Source: Shewanella sp. VB17
GTDB lineage: Bacteria > Pseudomonadota > Gammaproteobacteria > Enterobacterales > Shewanellaceae
Length of the DNA: 64,000 bases
NCBI RefSeq assembly: GCF_013248905.1
Contig: NZ_JABRVS010000001.1
Span: forward strand, 3,906,001-3,970,000
Direction: 5' to 3'
In this document: positions 55,975-64,000 of the stretch, piece by piece
Layout: every line of letters begins with the position of its first letter
How positions within the stretch are numbered: position 1 is the stretch's first letter
The notes under the pieces: model-generated
The model's database searches: none
Told to the model about the DNA's origin: nothing
The model's input: only the letters and a program-made list of their open reading frames with translations
Program-made: the position numbers and the translations under genes

Positions 55975-56369
55975 TAGCCAGCCATTGTTAATCAATAACA
56001 TATCGACATTCCCGCGAACCTTCAACGTTCTGTAACTGTCAATTTATGGGAGAAAGGAGTGTTAAGCTCATATAACTGAGTGCTCTTAACAAAATGAGTT
56101 TTTTTGTCGTAAAAAGTTGATTTTCAGGCAAGAAATATCTGCTCTGTTGATAAACTGAGGAAGATTTTATTGGGGGTATATTAGAGCTCTGTTGCACTTA
56201 TTACATAAATCCAGCGCCTAGCCTACTTTCAGATACTCACAACTCGTGGAAAAATGCCGTCGTCTTTTATTTAAGTGTTCACAGTAGCAACTTAGCTCTT
56301 GCAGTGTCCCTACTGCCCCATGAAATAGATGCCCAAACTCTGTGGTGATTTTGAGCCAATTGTCAGCAG
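55975..56369. repeat. 395-bp direct duplication, copy A
   Basis: Nearly identical to 56407-56801 with a constant offset of 432 bp at both ends. It begins with the REP-like sequence TAGCCAGCCATTGTTAATCA and runs into the 3' end of the RAYT coding region. The 25-bp unit beginning AGAGCCAAAAATAATAGCCA occurs twice in tandem (56368-56417) where the copies join. Confidence 0.9.
56218..56369 (-). pseudogene. Duplicated C-terminal fragment of the RAYT transposase
   Basis: Encodes the last ~50 residues of the transposase at 56650 (DNWLKITTEFGHLFHG...STSCEYLKV) with one change at the last residue. It has no start and is a by-product of the direct duplication. Confidence 0.85.
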
Positions 56370-56406
56370 AGCCAAAAATAATAGCCAGCCATAGAGCCAA
56401 AAATAA

Positions 56407-56801
56407 TAGCCAGCCATTGTTAATCAATAACATATCGACATTCACGCGAACCTTCAACGTTCTGCAACTATCAACTCATGAGAGGAAGGAGTGTTAAGCT
56501 CATATAACTGAGTGCTCTTAACAAAATGAGTTTTTTTGTCGTAAAAAGTTGATTTTCAGACAAGGAATATCTGCTCTGTTAATAAACTGAGGAAGATTTT
56601 ATTGGTGGTATATTAGAGCTCTGTTGCACTTATTACATAAATCCAGCGCCTAGTCTACTTTCAGATACTCACAACTCGTGGAAAAATGCCGTCGTCTTTT
56701 ATTTAAGTGTTCACAGTAGCAACTTAGCTCTTGCAGTGTCCCTACTGCCCCATGAAATAGATGCCCAAACTCTGTGGTGATTTTGAGCCAGTTGTCAGCA
56801 G
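56407..56801. repeat. 395-bp direct duplication, copy B
   Basis: Matches copy A; includes a REP-like sequence (56407-56438), an intergenic part and the 3' end of the intact RAYT gene. A few base changes separate the copies, so the event is not brand new. Confidence 0.9.
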
Positions 56802-57627
56802 GAATGTTTAACCTCGTTAATATCTTATCTGCATTCGCTGAGATTGCTCCGCGTTTATCATCTCGAATAATACGCCCTGTTTCATCAATTAATTCAAGAT
56901 AGTCTTTCAGCGCGAAGTTTATCCCTTTGGGTTGATTCAGCCGTTCATTCCCAATAAAGGGCAGTAATCTGGTGGGTTGTTTTCCATTGATTGCCGCGTT
57001 GACTCGCAATTGAAGGCTGGTGTAGTCTGAATTCTCTGGCGTATTGGCCATCTTAGCCCGAATTGGATTAAGTTCAACGTAGGCCATACAAGCCAGCACT
57101 GCCGCTTCATCCAAAAGCGCTTGAGATTTAAACCGTCCTTCCCAGAAATGACCCGTGCAGTTATCTTCAAAGTTGGCTTGCCTAGCAATGGGCTCATTAA
57201 GACATCGCATAAACCAGCTAATATCACTCAGCCGTGAGCGGTAAGTTGCAATAAAATATTTTAATTTAGCCACTTGGTGCTCATCAATCACTTCACCTCG
57301 AGCAAATTTTTGTGTGAGTGCTGTGCCGTTAAAGCATTGATGCCATTGTTCTACCACCTCCCTATCTGACCAGACATTGGCTTTATCTAAATCGATATAT
57401 AACACAATATGCAAATGATTACTCATCACCGCATAGGCCGCCACATCAATCGCAAAGACGTCAGATAATTTAAGCACTTGCGCCTCAACCCAACCGCGTC
57501 GATGGTCATAGTTTTTCCCTGTGTACTTATCGTCACCACAGAGATATGCGCGGCGCACGACACGGCTACAACAATGATAATAAGGCGTGTCTTCGATACT
57601 GATTAGCGTTCTTCTAGGCCGAGGCAT
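56650..57627 (-). CDS. REP-associated tyrosine transposase (RAYT)
   Basis: A 325-residue Y1 HUH endonuclease of the IS200/IS605-related RAYT group (formerly DUF1568), which act on REP palindromes. The nuclease motif is visible as MSNHLHIVLYI with His71 and His73. RQANFEDNCTGHFWEGRFKSQALLDE and AYVELNPIRAKMA are the family's conserved blocks; a C-terminal helical domain of about 110 residues follows. The ATG follows GGAGTGAG. REP-like sequences lie on both sides in opposite orientation (56407-56438 and 57683-57736), the arrangement expected for a domesticated REP-processing transposase. Confidence 0.92.
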   Translation of the reverse strand: MPRPRRTLISIEDTPYYHCCSRVVRRAYLCGDDKYTGKNYDHRRGWVEAQVLKLSDVFAIDVAAYAVMSNHLHIVLYIDLDKANVWSDREVVEQWHQCFNGTALTQKFARGEVIDEHQVAKLKYFIATYRSRLSDISWFMRCLNEPIARQANFEDNCTGHFWEGRFKSQALLDEAAVLACMAYVELNPIRAKMANTPENSDYTSLQLRVNAAINGKQPTRLLPFIGNERLNQPKGINFALKDYLELIDETGRIIRDDKRGAISANADKILTRLNIPADNWLKITTEFGHLFHGAVGTLQELSCYCEHLNKRRRHFSTSCEYLKVD

Positions 57628-57682
57628 AACTCACTCCAATGATATCACCATAATTAAATTTTAGTCACAGCGACAGGAAGTG

Positions 57683-57736
57683 CAATTAACGATGGCTGTC
57701 TATGGATTAATTAGCAAAATGCAATTAACGATGGCT
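57683..57736. repeat. REP-like repeats upstream of RAYT, two copies
   Basis: CAATTAACGATGGCT occurs at 57683-57697 and again at 57722-57736, 39 bp apart. It is the inverted, slightly changed form of the AGCCATTGTTAAT word on the other side of the gene. Confidence 0.7.
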
Positions 57737-57845
57737 TTTTATGTGCTTTTTCCCGTTAATTTCAAGCTGGCCAACTTCTTCGATTTGGTTTTATTGGTGA
57801 TTTATCTAGCACCATTATCTAACCATCCTGACACAAGAACCTTAA

Positions 57846-57892
57846 GACAGCACATAAGACTTATGGACATATTATAACCATAAGGATATGTT
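57846..57892. repeat. 47-bp dispersed repeat, copy 2
   Basis: Nearly the same as 51867-51913. Two overlapping inverted pairs are visible: CTTATGG with CCATAAG, and ACATAT with ATATGT, which cannot form at the same time as simple hairpins without interleaving. Confidence 0.65.
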
Positions 57893-57951
57893 AAAAACAT
57901 TGTGGGTGTCCACTTAGTGCAATTGCAGCGGCTATGTGACAGTACCACTAA

Positions 57952-58050
57952 ATAGACATAAAAATTAATACCTTACCACTTACTTTATTCAGGGGTATTG
58001 TAGGCGATAAAGGAAAAGTCTATCTTGTTTTTACTATGGATGGCTTGGTT
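57952..58050 (+). mobile_element. Possible DDE transposase scrap
   Basis: The frame reads IDIKINTLPLTLFRGIVGDKGKVYL. The DIK..N.L...LF.G..GDKG pattern recalls IS982-type transposases around the second catalytic Asp. It is about 30 residues long, preceded by a stop and cut by the IS630 fragment. The call is tentative. Confidence 0.3.
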
Positions 58051-58054
58051 TGCT

Positions 58055-58468
58055 CTCTCATAGCAAGAGGCTTAATGTACTTGGTTTTTTAAGTAGAAAA
58101 GGAACACTTGTTTACCATACCACTGAAAGTAAAGTGAATACCGAGGTTGTTATAGAAGCTTTTGAGCACTTCATATCGACTAAACGTCTTGATAAATTAA
58201 CGATTGTCTACCTCGATAATACTTCATTTCATCGCGCTAAGCATTTTAAAAAAAAACGCTATGAATGGTTACTTAAAGGGCTGGTTATAATCTATTTACC
58301 AGCTTATTCTTCCGAACTCAATATCATTGAAATACTCTGGAAAAAGCTCAAGTATGAATGGCTATCTTGCCATGCTTTTATCACGTTTGAGACGCTAAAA
58401 AATAGTGTAAAAGACATACTGGATAATTATCAGTCTAAATATTCGATAACTTTTAGTTAAGCACTTAA
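58055..58468 (+). mobile_element. Truncated IS630 copy (3' part)
   Basis: Collinear, without gaps, with 47094-47507 of the other element. It encodes the C-terminal 136 residues of the transposase, including the second Asp (YLDNTSFH) and the Glu (SSELNIIEILW), but lacks the DNA-binding half and the first Asp. It cannot act alone and ends at the same base as the full copy. Confidence 0.88.
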
Positions 58469-58498
58469 TACCTATATTAGCAAGAAAAAGAATTATGA

Positions 58499-59629
58499 TT
58501 AAATCATAAAAAATGAATTTAACTTACTCGTTAAAATATCACTCCAAGTTGAATCAACTTCTAAGCCATTTAAATCAAAATTAAATGCGATCGTTCTTCT
58601 GACGATGTCATAATGACTAATTTTGTATATTTCGTATAATTTATATTTCACTTCATCTGTTTCAAAGTTTTTATAAAACCACATAAGTAAGTCAAAATAA
58701 TTCATTTCATCGCCTAGCAGTTGGTACTTTTCAAGTACTAATACAGAAAGCTTTGCTGATGGTGGCAATCTAGCCGTTTTTATTATAAGAGAAGAAAACA
58801 TCAAGACTTTCAAATTATCAAGAGATTCATAAAGCAAATCATCAACAATATCATTAATGATTTCTTTAGCATTTTCATATTTACCCTGACACATATAAGA
58901 TTCATATAAACGATAATAAAAAATATTTTGTTCTACTCCACTCGTTCTATACATCACTCCTCGTATGATAGATTCAGCTTGTTGGTAATGCCCAAAAACT
59001 AGAAAAAATATTATTTGTGACTCTCTATAAAATATAGATTTTAACATTTCAGGAGGGCATTCACTATCAATGGTAAGCATTCCATTTTTTTTCTTTAAAT
59101 TTATTTTTAATCGCTCCAAAAACATAACGTTTTTAATAAAAGAAATATGATCAGCAATCATATAGTCATTTATTGTTATTGCCCCCAAAGTAATAAAACC
59201 ATTATCGTTATTTAACTCTTCAACTATTCTATAAAATTCATCATAATTATTATTTAAAACATGTAATCTAGCTAGGTTAACTGTGGGCTGAAGTACTTTA
59301 ATCAAAAAATCATTGTTTTTTGTTTCAAGGTAACGTGCAACCCAAAAATCAATGACTGTTTCCAACATTTTTCGACTTAAAACATGTTCACCTTTAAAAG
59401 ATAACATAAAGGTGTAGTTATTTACTAATACTTCTATTTCACTATTTATCGATAATTTTTTTGGGTTTATTTTTGAAAACATTGATTTTTCAAAAACATC
59501 ATACAGTCTCTTTGACCATGCCTCAATATTATAATACGCGATTAGATCTCTTGATTGAGATATTAGCTTTACATTAACTTGACATTCATCGTCCATATAA
59601 CTATTTTTTTTATCTTTAACATCAAACAA
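58499..59629 (-). CDS. Unrecognised 376-residue helical protein of the export operon
   Basis: The last gene of the minus-strand export operon, 38 bp after the S41 peptidase. It has no signal peptide or membrane helix. The sequence is rich in Leu, Ile, Tyr and Asn and in paired helices (for example FLVFGHYQQAESIIRGVMYR, then YRLYESYMCQGKYENAKEII), which looks like TPR-type solenoid packing. It starts at a TTG at 59629; the nearly ideal ribosome site GGGAGGTGAT ends two bases before it, while the next ATG (11 codons later) has none. I do not recognise the family. It could be an immunity, regulatory or scaffolding protein. Confidence 0.7.
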   Translation of the reverse strand: MFDVKDKKNSYMDDECQVNVKLISQSRDLIAYYNIEAWSKRLYDVFEKSMFSKINPKKLSINSEIEVLVNNYTFMLSFKGEHVLSRKMLETVIDFWVARYLETKNNDFLIKVLQPTVNLARLHVLNNNYDEFYRIVEELNNDNGFITLGAITINDYMIADHISFIKNVMFLERLKINLKKKNGMLTIDSECPPEMLKSIFYRESQIIFFLVFGHYQQAESIIRGVMYRTSGVEQNIFYYRLYESYMCQGKYENAKEIINDIVDDLLYESLDNLKVLMFSSLIIKTARLPPSAKLSVLVLEKYQLLGDEMNYFDLLMWFYKNFETDEVKYKLYEIYKISHYDIVRRTIAFNFDLNGLEVDSTWSDILTSKLNSFFMI

Positions 59630-59667
59630 TAATCACCTCCCAGTTTTTAACTTTTAAAAGTAAAAAT

Positions 59668-61104
59668 TCAGCGTTTAACAATTTCAAAGGTTGCCGATGA
59701 AATATTATTTTTTAGAAAATTCACAGCTGTGGCTAATACTGCGTCATCATCGGATAGGTAATAGGACATATCTCGTGCAACGTAAATATCAGGCTTTACC
59801 CCATAACCAACAAAGTCACGACCATCAGGATAAGAATCTCTTTTAGTACAAATTTTTGCTGTTCCTCCACCTGGAAGATCAATGATTAATGGTTGTCCTG
59901 TACTACCAAAAGTCGGCTCGCCGATGGTGGTGAAATGTTCAGCACCATCGGCATAAATTAGAAAGTTTTCAGCAGAGCTTGAAGTATTTCGACTGATTAA
60001 GATGACCGTGGGCACCACATTTTTTTCTGTAACATTGACCTCATCTGCAGAAATAATATCAGCAGGCATTTCTGTCCATGCTTGTCCTAAGAAATAAGAT
60101 TCATATTTTTTTGCCCAAGTATAATCTTGTGAAAACTTCCCCCAAGCTTTAAACGTCGCATTATGGATACGCATTTTACTTTTAGCCCCGACTAAATCAT
60201 GAAAAGTCAAGTGTTTAAGGATATCTTCGACAATCATAGTATTACCACCATGATTAAAGCGTAAATCCAAAATCAACCCCTTTGCTAATTGCATTTCAGG
60301 GAGCATCTTTTTAAATTTATCGATAATGTCAATATCATGAAAATTATTTAGTGCAATATAGTAAACATTATTATCAAGTAATTCACCCACAATGGATTTT
60401 TTGTTATTGATTTCTCTTTTGGTAACATTTTCAGATGAGTGCCATTTTATATTGTTATTACTTAAATTACGTTCCAGCCAGACATGTTTTATTGAATTAT
60501 CTGGGAGTTGAAATTTAATATCCATAGTAGTACCTGGTTTTCCGGCAAGTAAGCCATAACCTTGACTAAAACTCCCCTTAATCGCCCAATCTAATTTTAT
60601 TTGATAAGTTGAGCTGCTGATATACGGAAATACATCATTTTTTAACACATCAAATGTATCTCGGCCATCAATAGACAAAACTATGGAGCCTAATGGTATA
60701 TCATTTTTAAACTTTTCCGCAACAGCAATAACAATAGCTTTGTTTTCAGCTTCTGCTAATTTTATACTTGGAAAAGATATGTTTTTATTGACTAAATCTT
60801 TTGGAATTGTCACATAAGTCATACCATCATTGAGTTCAGCAGCTAATTTACTTAATAATCGATAATATTCGAAATTATTTTTACTATTTTTAACTTCTGA
60901 AATATAAGAAATATATGTAGCATCCCAATCTAAACTTTTTACTTGATCAAAATAGGCAAAATTATAGCTTGCTTCTTTCCAAAAAAGTGAAAGACCATAT
61001 ATTTTTTGTTCTGAAGTTAAAATATCATTTCCAATGACACCACTATATCCAGAAAAACTATTTAACAAAAAAAACATTGCGAGAATTTCCTTTAATCCTT
61101 TCAT
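59668..61104 (-). CDS. S41-family (tail-specific-type) serine peptidase
   Basis: A 478-residue exported peptidase. The N-terminal segment KEILAMFFLLNSFSGYSG is a likely signal peptide. A PDZ-like part (PLGSIVLSIDGRDTFDVL) lies near 140-160; the catalytic region has ALNNFHDIDI, KGLILDLRFNHGGNTMIVEDIL, and SRNTSSSAENFLIYADG with the nucleophile Ser among Ser375-377, followed by GSTGQPLIIDLPGGGTAKICTKRDSYPDG and a GVKPDI motif. These are the marks of S41 enzymes that read C-terminal ends. It lies 26 bp after the C39 exporter gene and could trim or degrade the exported peptide in the periplasm. Confidence 0.88.
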   Translation of the reverse strand: MKGLKEILAMFFLLNSFSGYSGVIGNDILTSEQKIYGLSLFWKEASYNFAYFDQVKSLDWDATYISYISEVKNSKNNFEYYRLLSKLAAELNDGMTYVTIPKDLVNKNISFPSIKLAEAENKAIVIAVAEKFKNDIPLGSIVLSIDGRDTFDVLKNDVFPYISSSTYQIKLDWAIKGSFSQGYGLLAGKPGTTMDIKFQLPDNSIKHVWLERNLSNNNIKWHSSENVTKREINNKKSIVGELLDNNVYYIALNNFHDIDIIDKFKKMLPEMQLAKGLILDLRFNHGGNTMIVEDILKHLTFHDLVGAKSKMRIHNATFKAWGKFSQDYTWAKKYESYFLGQAWTEMPADIISADEVNVTEKNVVPTVILISRNTSSSAENFLIYADGAEHFTTIGEPTFGSTGQPLIIDLPGGGTAKICTKRDSYPDGRDFVGYGVKPDIYVARDMSYYLSDDDAVLATAVNFLKNNISSATFEIVKR

Positions 61105-61130
61105 GTGACCTCTTAATATAAATAAATGTT

Positions 61131-63287
61131 CTACTTAACAATTGTCAATGTAGTCTGACGTACTTTATCTTCAATAATAGTTGGGGATACTTCAAAATCT
61201 ACCTGTGTCAAATCAATTATTCTGTCCGCCATTTTTATTGTTTCTTGTCTATGTGATATCATTATTCTGGTTATTCCTAAGAACTTTAGAACAGTATTTA
61301 TTTTTTTTTCGGTTTCTGAATCTAAAGCACTACTCGCTTCATCTAAAAACAATACTTTAGGCTCTTTATATAACGCTCGTGCGATTAAAACACGCTGGAT
61401 CTGACCTCCTGATAAGGTACTGCCCATATCACCAGCCAAAGAATGGAATCCCATAGGCATCGCCACTATATCATCATAAATAAAAGCATCTTGTGCCACT
61501 TTCTCTAAGCGTTGCATATTTTGATCGATAGAAAAAAAACTGATGTTATCTGCCAAAGAACCTGATAATAAATCATCACCTTGCATCACTGCAGACATTA
61601 CATTTCTATAGTTATTCAATCCTATTTGGGTAATATCTTTATCATCTATCAACACAGCACCTGAAGTCGGTGGCAATAACCCCATAATGATTTTCATCAA
61701 TGTCGTTTTACCAAAACCAGAAGGGGCAATTAAGGCAACACATTCTCCACCTTGGATCGTTAAAGATAAATTTTCAAAGATATAAGGTTCATTTTCATTA
61801 TAACGATAAGATATATTTTTGAGTTCGATTTTACCAACTACATTATCTAATTCGGGATGATTAGTGTCAAGAGCATGCTCTTGATCCTCTAAGGCGATAT
61901 CAGCTATCCGACTTAGATGTAATCCCATCATTCGCCATTCAAAGATTTTTTCCAATAATGTATGCGCACTAATAGTGAATTGTTGCCTGTATGCTAAAAA
62001 AGCAAATAGTACTCCAATAGTAATTTTTTCATCTAGGATTAAATATGCCCCTAACCATATTAATAAAACGTATTCCATTCCTTGTAGTAATTCTTTGAAT
62101 GTATTATAGGCTATTGTTAACTTGCCTAATTTTATATCTGCATTCATCCAATCTGCATTTGCATTTTCTAACTTTGATTGTCGAATAGCCTCGCCACTGA
62201 ATATTTTTACTGGTTGAACCGATCGTACTGACTCATAAAAAAGTCCGTCAGAAATAGCTTTTAACTGTAGTTTTTCTTTAGTGTGATTGCGTATTGGTTG
62301 GAATAAGATAATGCGGGATAATGTATACAAGGAAATGGCAGAAATAGCTATCAACGTGAGTTTAGGTGAAAAAACAAACATCATAATTACCGTAATAATT
62401 GCCATCACACCATCGATTAACCCCTCGACAAAGCCACTGCTTAACAGTTGTTTTATATATTCGAGCGAACCAAACCTTGAAGTTATGTCTCCGATAAATC
62501 GTTTACCAAACCAAGTCATGGGTAACCGTAACATGTGCCTGAATAAATTAGACACCAGTTGAATGCCTAATGTCGTTCGCAAATAAACAATGATCCAAGA
62601 ACGAAACGCTTGTGTCACTACTTTTAACAACAATAACAAGGAAAAACCAAATCCTAATACTAATAAAAATCGTCTATCATTCGTTATGACTACATTATCA
62701 ACCACTAATTGAATAAAATATGGGGCTAGTAAAGCAAGAAACTGTAACACCACAGACAAAATAATTATTTGTACTAAACTACGTTTCAAACCTGTAATAC
62801 TTTTCCATAACACACCTAAACCTAGTTTTAATTCTTCATCTTTTTCGGTGAAATCATCTGTTGGCCTAAGCTCTAATGCAATGCCGGTAAATGATTTTGA
62901 TACAGCCTCCATAGATAAAAACATTTCACCTTTAGCCGGATCATGAATAACAATGCCATTTCTTTTAACCGCTTTTAGTACTACAAAATGATTAAGATCC
63001 CAATGTAAAATCACTGGTGTATTAAGTGTTTTAAGTTGTTCCAGTTCTACTTTTAACGCTCTACCTGATAGATTTAGCTGAGAGGCTATATTGACCAGTT
63101 GTTTTAATGTCGCCCCTTTTAAACTAATTGGATATTTACGTCTTAAGCTGAACAAATCGATTTTATGGCCATAAAAATTTGAGATCATGCAAATACAAGT
63201 TAACCCACATTCAGCAGCTTCACTTTGCAACAATACAGGCAGTTTATTTTTATTACTAAAATTTAGTTTACTTGTAATATTTTCCAT
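61131..63287 (-). CDS. Peptidase-containing ABC exporter (C39 bacteriocin-type)
   Basis: A 718-residue fused exporter for leader peptides of the double-glycine kind. The N-terminal C39 peptidase is intact: Gln21, Cys27 in AAECGLTC, His100 in LNHFVVL and Asp116 in IHDPAKG. The membrane domain spans roughly residues 165-440. The ATPase has Walker A IAPSGFGKTT, signature LSGGQIQRVLIARAL, Walker B VLFLDEASSALD and the switch His in MISHRQE. This is the layout of CvaB/RaxB. It cleaves the leader after Gly-Gly while pumping the peptide out. HlyD follows upstream by 21 bp, S41 downstream by 26 bp. No obvious GG-leader precursor lies within the window. Confidence 0.95.
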   Translation of the reverse strand: MENITSKLNFSNKNKLPVLLQSEAAECGLTCICMISNFYGHKIDLFSLRRKYPISLKGATLKQLVNIASQLNLSGRALKVELEQLKTLNTPVILHWDLNHFVVLKAVKRNGIVIHDPAKGEMFLSMEAVSKSFTGIALELRPTDDFTEKDEELKLGLGVLWKSITGLKRSLVQIIILSVVLQFLALLAPYFIQLVVDNVVITNDRRFLLVLGFGFSLLLLLKVVTQAFRSWIIVYLRTTLGIQLVSNLFRHMLRLPMTWFGKRFIGDITSRFGSLEYIKQLLSSGFVEGLIDGVMAIITVIMMFVFSPKLTLIAISAISLYTLSRIILFQPIRNHTKEKLQLKAISDGLFYESVRSVQPVKIFSGEAIRQSKLENANADWMNADIKLGKLTIAYNTFKELLQGMEYVLLIWLGAYLILDEKITIGVLFAFLAYRQQFTISAHTLLEKIFEWRMMGLHLSRIADIALEDQEHALDTNHPELDNVVGKIELKNISYRYNENEPYIFENLSLTIQGGECVALIAPSGFGKTTLMKIIMGLLPPTSGAVLIDDKDITQIGLNNYRNVMSAVMQGDDLLSGSLADNISFFSIDQNMQRLEKVAQDAFIYDDIVAMPMGFHSLAGDMGSTLSGGQIQRVLIARALYKEPKVLFLDEASSALDSETEKKINTVLKFLGITRIMISHRQETIKMADRIIDLTQVDFEVSPTIIEDKVRQTTLTIVK

Positions 63288-63308
63288 ATTTTATCCGTGC
63301 AGGTGTAA

Positions 63309-64000
63309 TTAACTGTTATTCTGAGCTGTCATCATTGGTTCAAAAATCCAGCCAAAAAATGAACGCGTTTCCCCAACAATATCCGCATCAAGTAACATTC
63401 CTGTTTGCAATTTAATCGCTTGATTTTTTATATCTATATTTTGCTTATTTAGCATCACTATCGCTCGATAGGAAGGTGCTTCAACAAGCTCAGAAACCTC
63501 AGCTTGAAAGGGTTGGATTAACGTTTGTGAGATATTTTCAATGGTACCGGAAAAGATGCCAAACTTTTGAAAAGGGAAAGCCTGATATCTCAGATTAATC
63601 TTGTGCCCTATTTTGACCTGACCTATGGCACTTGTCGGTATGTATATTTCTGCAACCAGTTGGTGGTTTTTAGGCAATAAAATCATAAGTGGTTTATTCA
63701 TCTCGATAAAAGTACCATTTCTAACAAAAACATTAGCAACGATGCCATCATTAGGTGCTGTTATAATATAAAATCGATCAGATTCTTTATTCGCCAAATC
63801 TCTTTGAATATTGGCTAAATTTTGTTGATAACCCACCACCATCGATTTCCCTTGTACGGTAATATTACGGATACTTTTTTCCGTTTTTTTAGCCTGTTCA
63901 AGAAAATTCAATTTGGCTCTGCTGAGCGATTTCAAAACAAGACGCGCTTCGAGTAACTGTGCATATTTGGCATTATATTCGGTTTGAGAAACTTGTTTTT
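63309..64000 (-). CDS. HlyD-family membrane fusion protein (partial, 5' end beyond window)
   Basis: The reverse frame is open from the edge at 64000 (KQVSQTEYNAKYAQLLEARL...) to the stop at 63309, so the gene begins outside the window and about 230 C-terminal residues are seen. It has the coiled-coil hairpin, then the lipoyl-like half motif FYIITAPNDGIVANVFVRNGTFIEMNKPLMIL and the beta-barrel part LVAEIYIPTSAIGQVKIGHKINLRYQAFPFQKFGIFSGTI. HlyD proteins link an inner-membrane ABC exporter to an outer-membrane channel. Upstream operon members, including any precursor, lie beyond 64000. A TTG at 63935 is an internal codon, not the start. Confidence 0.92.
   Translation of the reverse strand, partial: KQVSQTEYNAKYAQLLEARLVLKSLSRAKLNFLEQAKKTEKSIRNITVQGKSMVVGYQQNLANIQRDLANKESDRFYIITAPNDGIVANVFVRNGTFIEMNKPLMILLPKNHQLVAEIYIPTSAIGQVKIGHKINLRYQAFPFQKFGIFSGTIENISQTLIQPFQAEVSELVEAPSYRAIVMLNKQNIDIKNQAIKLQTGMLLDADIVGETRSFFGWIFEPMMTAQNNS

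Noticed and set aside
56218..56457. A separate 79-residue gene
   Set aside because: Its coding part is the duplicated RAYT C-terminus, and its apparent start lies in the REP repeat.
58050..58460. An intact small transposase-like gene
   Set aside because: It is the collinear 3' part of the IS630 transposase and lacks the first catalytic Asp and the DNA-binding domain, so it is a truncated copy.

Overview
The window comes from a gammaproteobacterial chromosome, most likely a marine Shewanella or close relative. Three things point there. The housekeeping order recX-recA-mutS / rpoS-nlpD-pcm-surE-truD-ispF-ispD-ftsB-eno-pyrG-mazG-relA-rlmD-barA is the Alteromonadales arrangement. The window also has a sodium-pumping oxaloacetate decarboxylase operon and a PBPRA1643-type SEC-C protein. 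DNA is moderately AT-rich, and more so from about 48 kb onward. The genus is inferred from gene order and protein resemblance, not from a database search.

Region 1 (1-11 kb): the start of a lipoprotein gene, gshA, an M16 zinc-peptidase lipoprotein, a YqaA-type membrane protein, a dicarboxylate/amino-acid symporter, a small SEC-C protein and the oadGAB operon. Region 2 (11.6-12.5 kb): seven tRNA genes (five Arg-ACG, two Ser-GCT) behind one promoter with a GC-rich discriminator; part of the cluster is a tandem 150-bp duplication. Region 3 (12.7-41.7 kb): the conserved core. It holds csrA, alaS, the SOS genes recA/recX and recN with LexA boxes, mutS, stress and cell-wall genes (rpoS, nlpD, pcm, surE), isoprenoid synthesis (ispD, ispF), division (ftsB), glycolysis (eno), CTP synthesis (pyrG), nucleotide house-cleaning and stringent response (mazG, relA), rRNA methylation (rlmD) and the BarA sensor. 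BarA and CsrA, two ends of one regulatory cascade, both lie in this window.

Region 4 (41.7-48 kb): a patchy accessory stretch. It has two small lipoproteins, an MDR reductase divergent from an OhrR-like MarR regulator, decayed remnants of RHH, ArsR and LysE genes, an SDR, a frameshifted IS630 element and a lipoprotein made of an exact 13-residue Trp/Gly-Phe repeat.

Region 5 (48-58.5 kb): a nucleotidyltransferase and a PLP decarboxylase form an operon behind a perfect 23-bp palindrome, divergent from an unrecognised 930-residue helical protein. A solute-binding protein follows, then a REP-associated tyrosine transposase (RAYT) whose 3' end is directly duplicated and which is flanked by REP-like repeats, then further transposon scraps.

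Region 6 (58.5-64 kb): a minus-strand operon cut by the window edge. It encodes an HlyD adaptor, an ABC exporter with an intact C39 leader peptidase, an S41 serine peptidase and an unrecognised 376-residue helical protein. This looks like the export and processing end of a peptide (bacteriocin or RiPP) system whose precursor genes would lie beyond 64,000. It is the best candidate for an undescribed system, together with the 48.2-54.9 kb genes.
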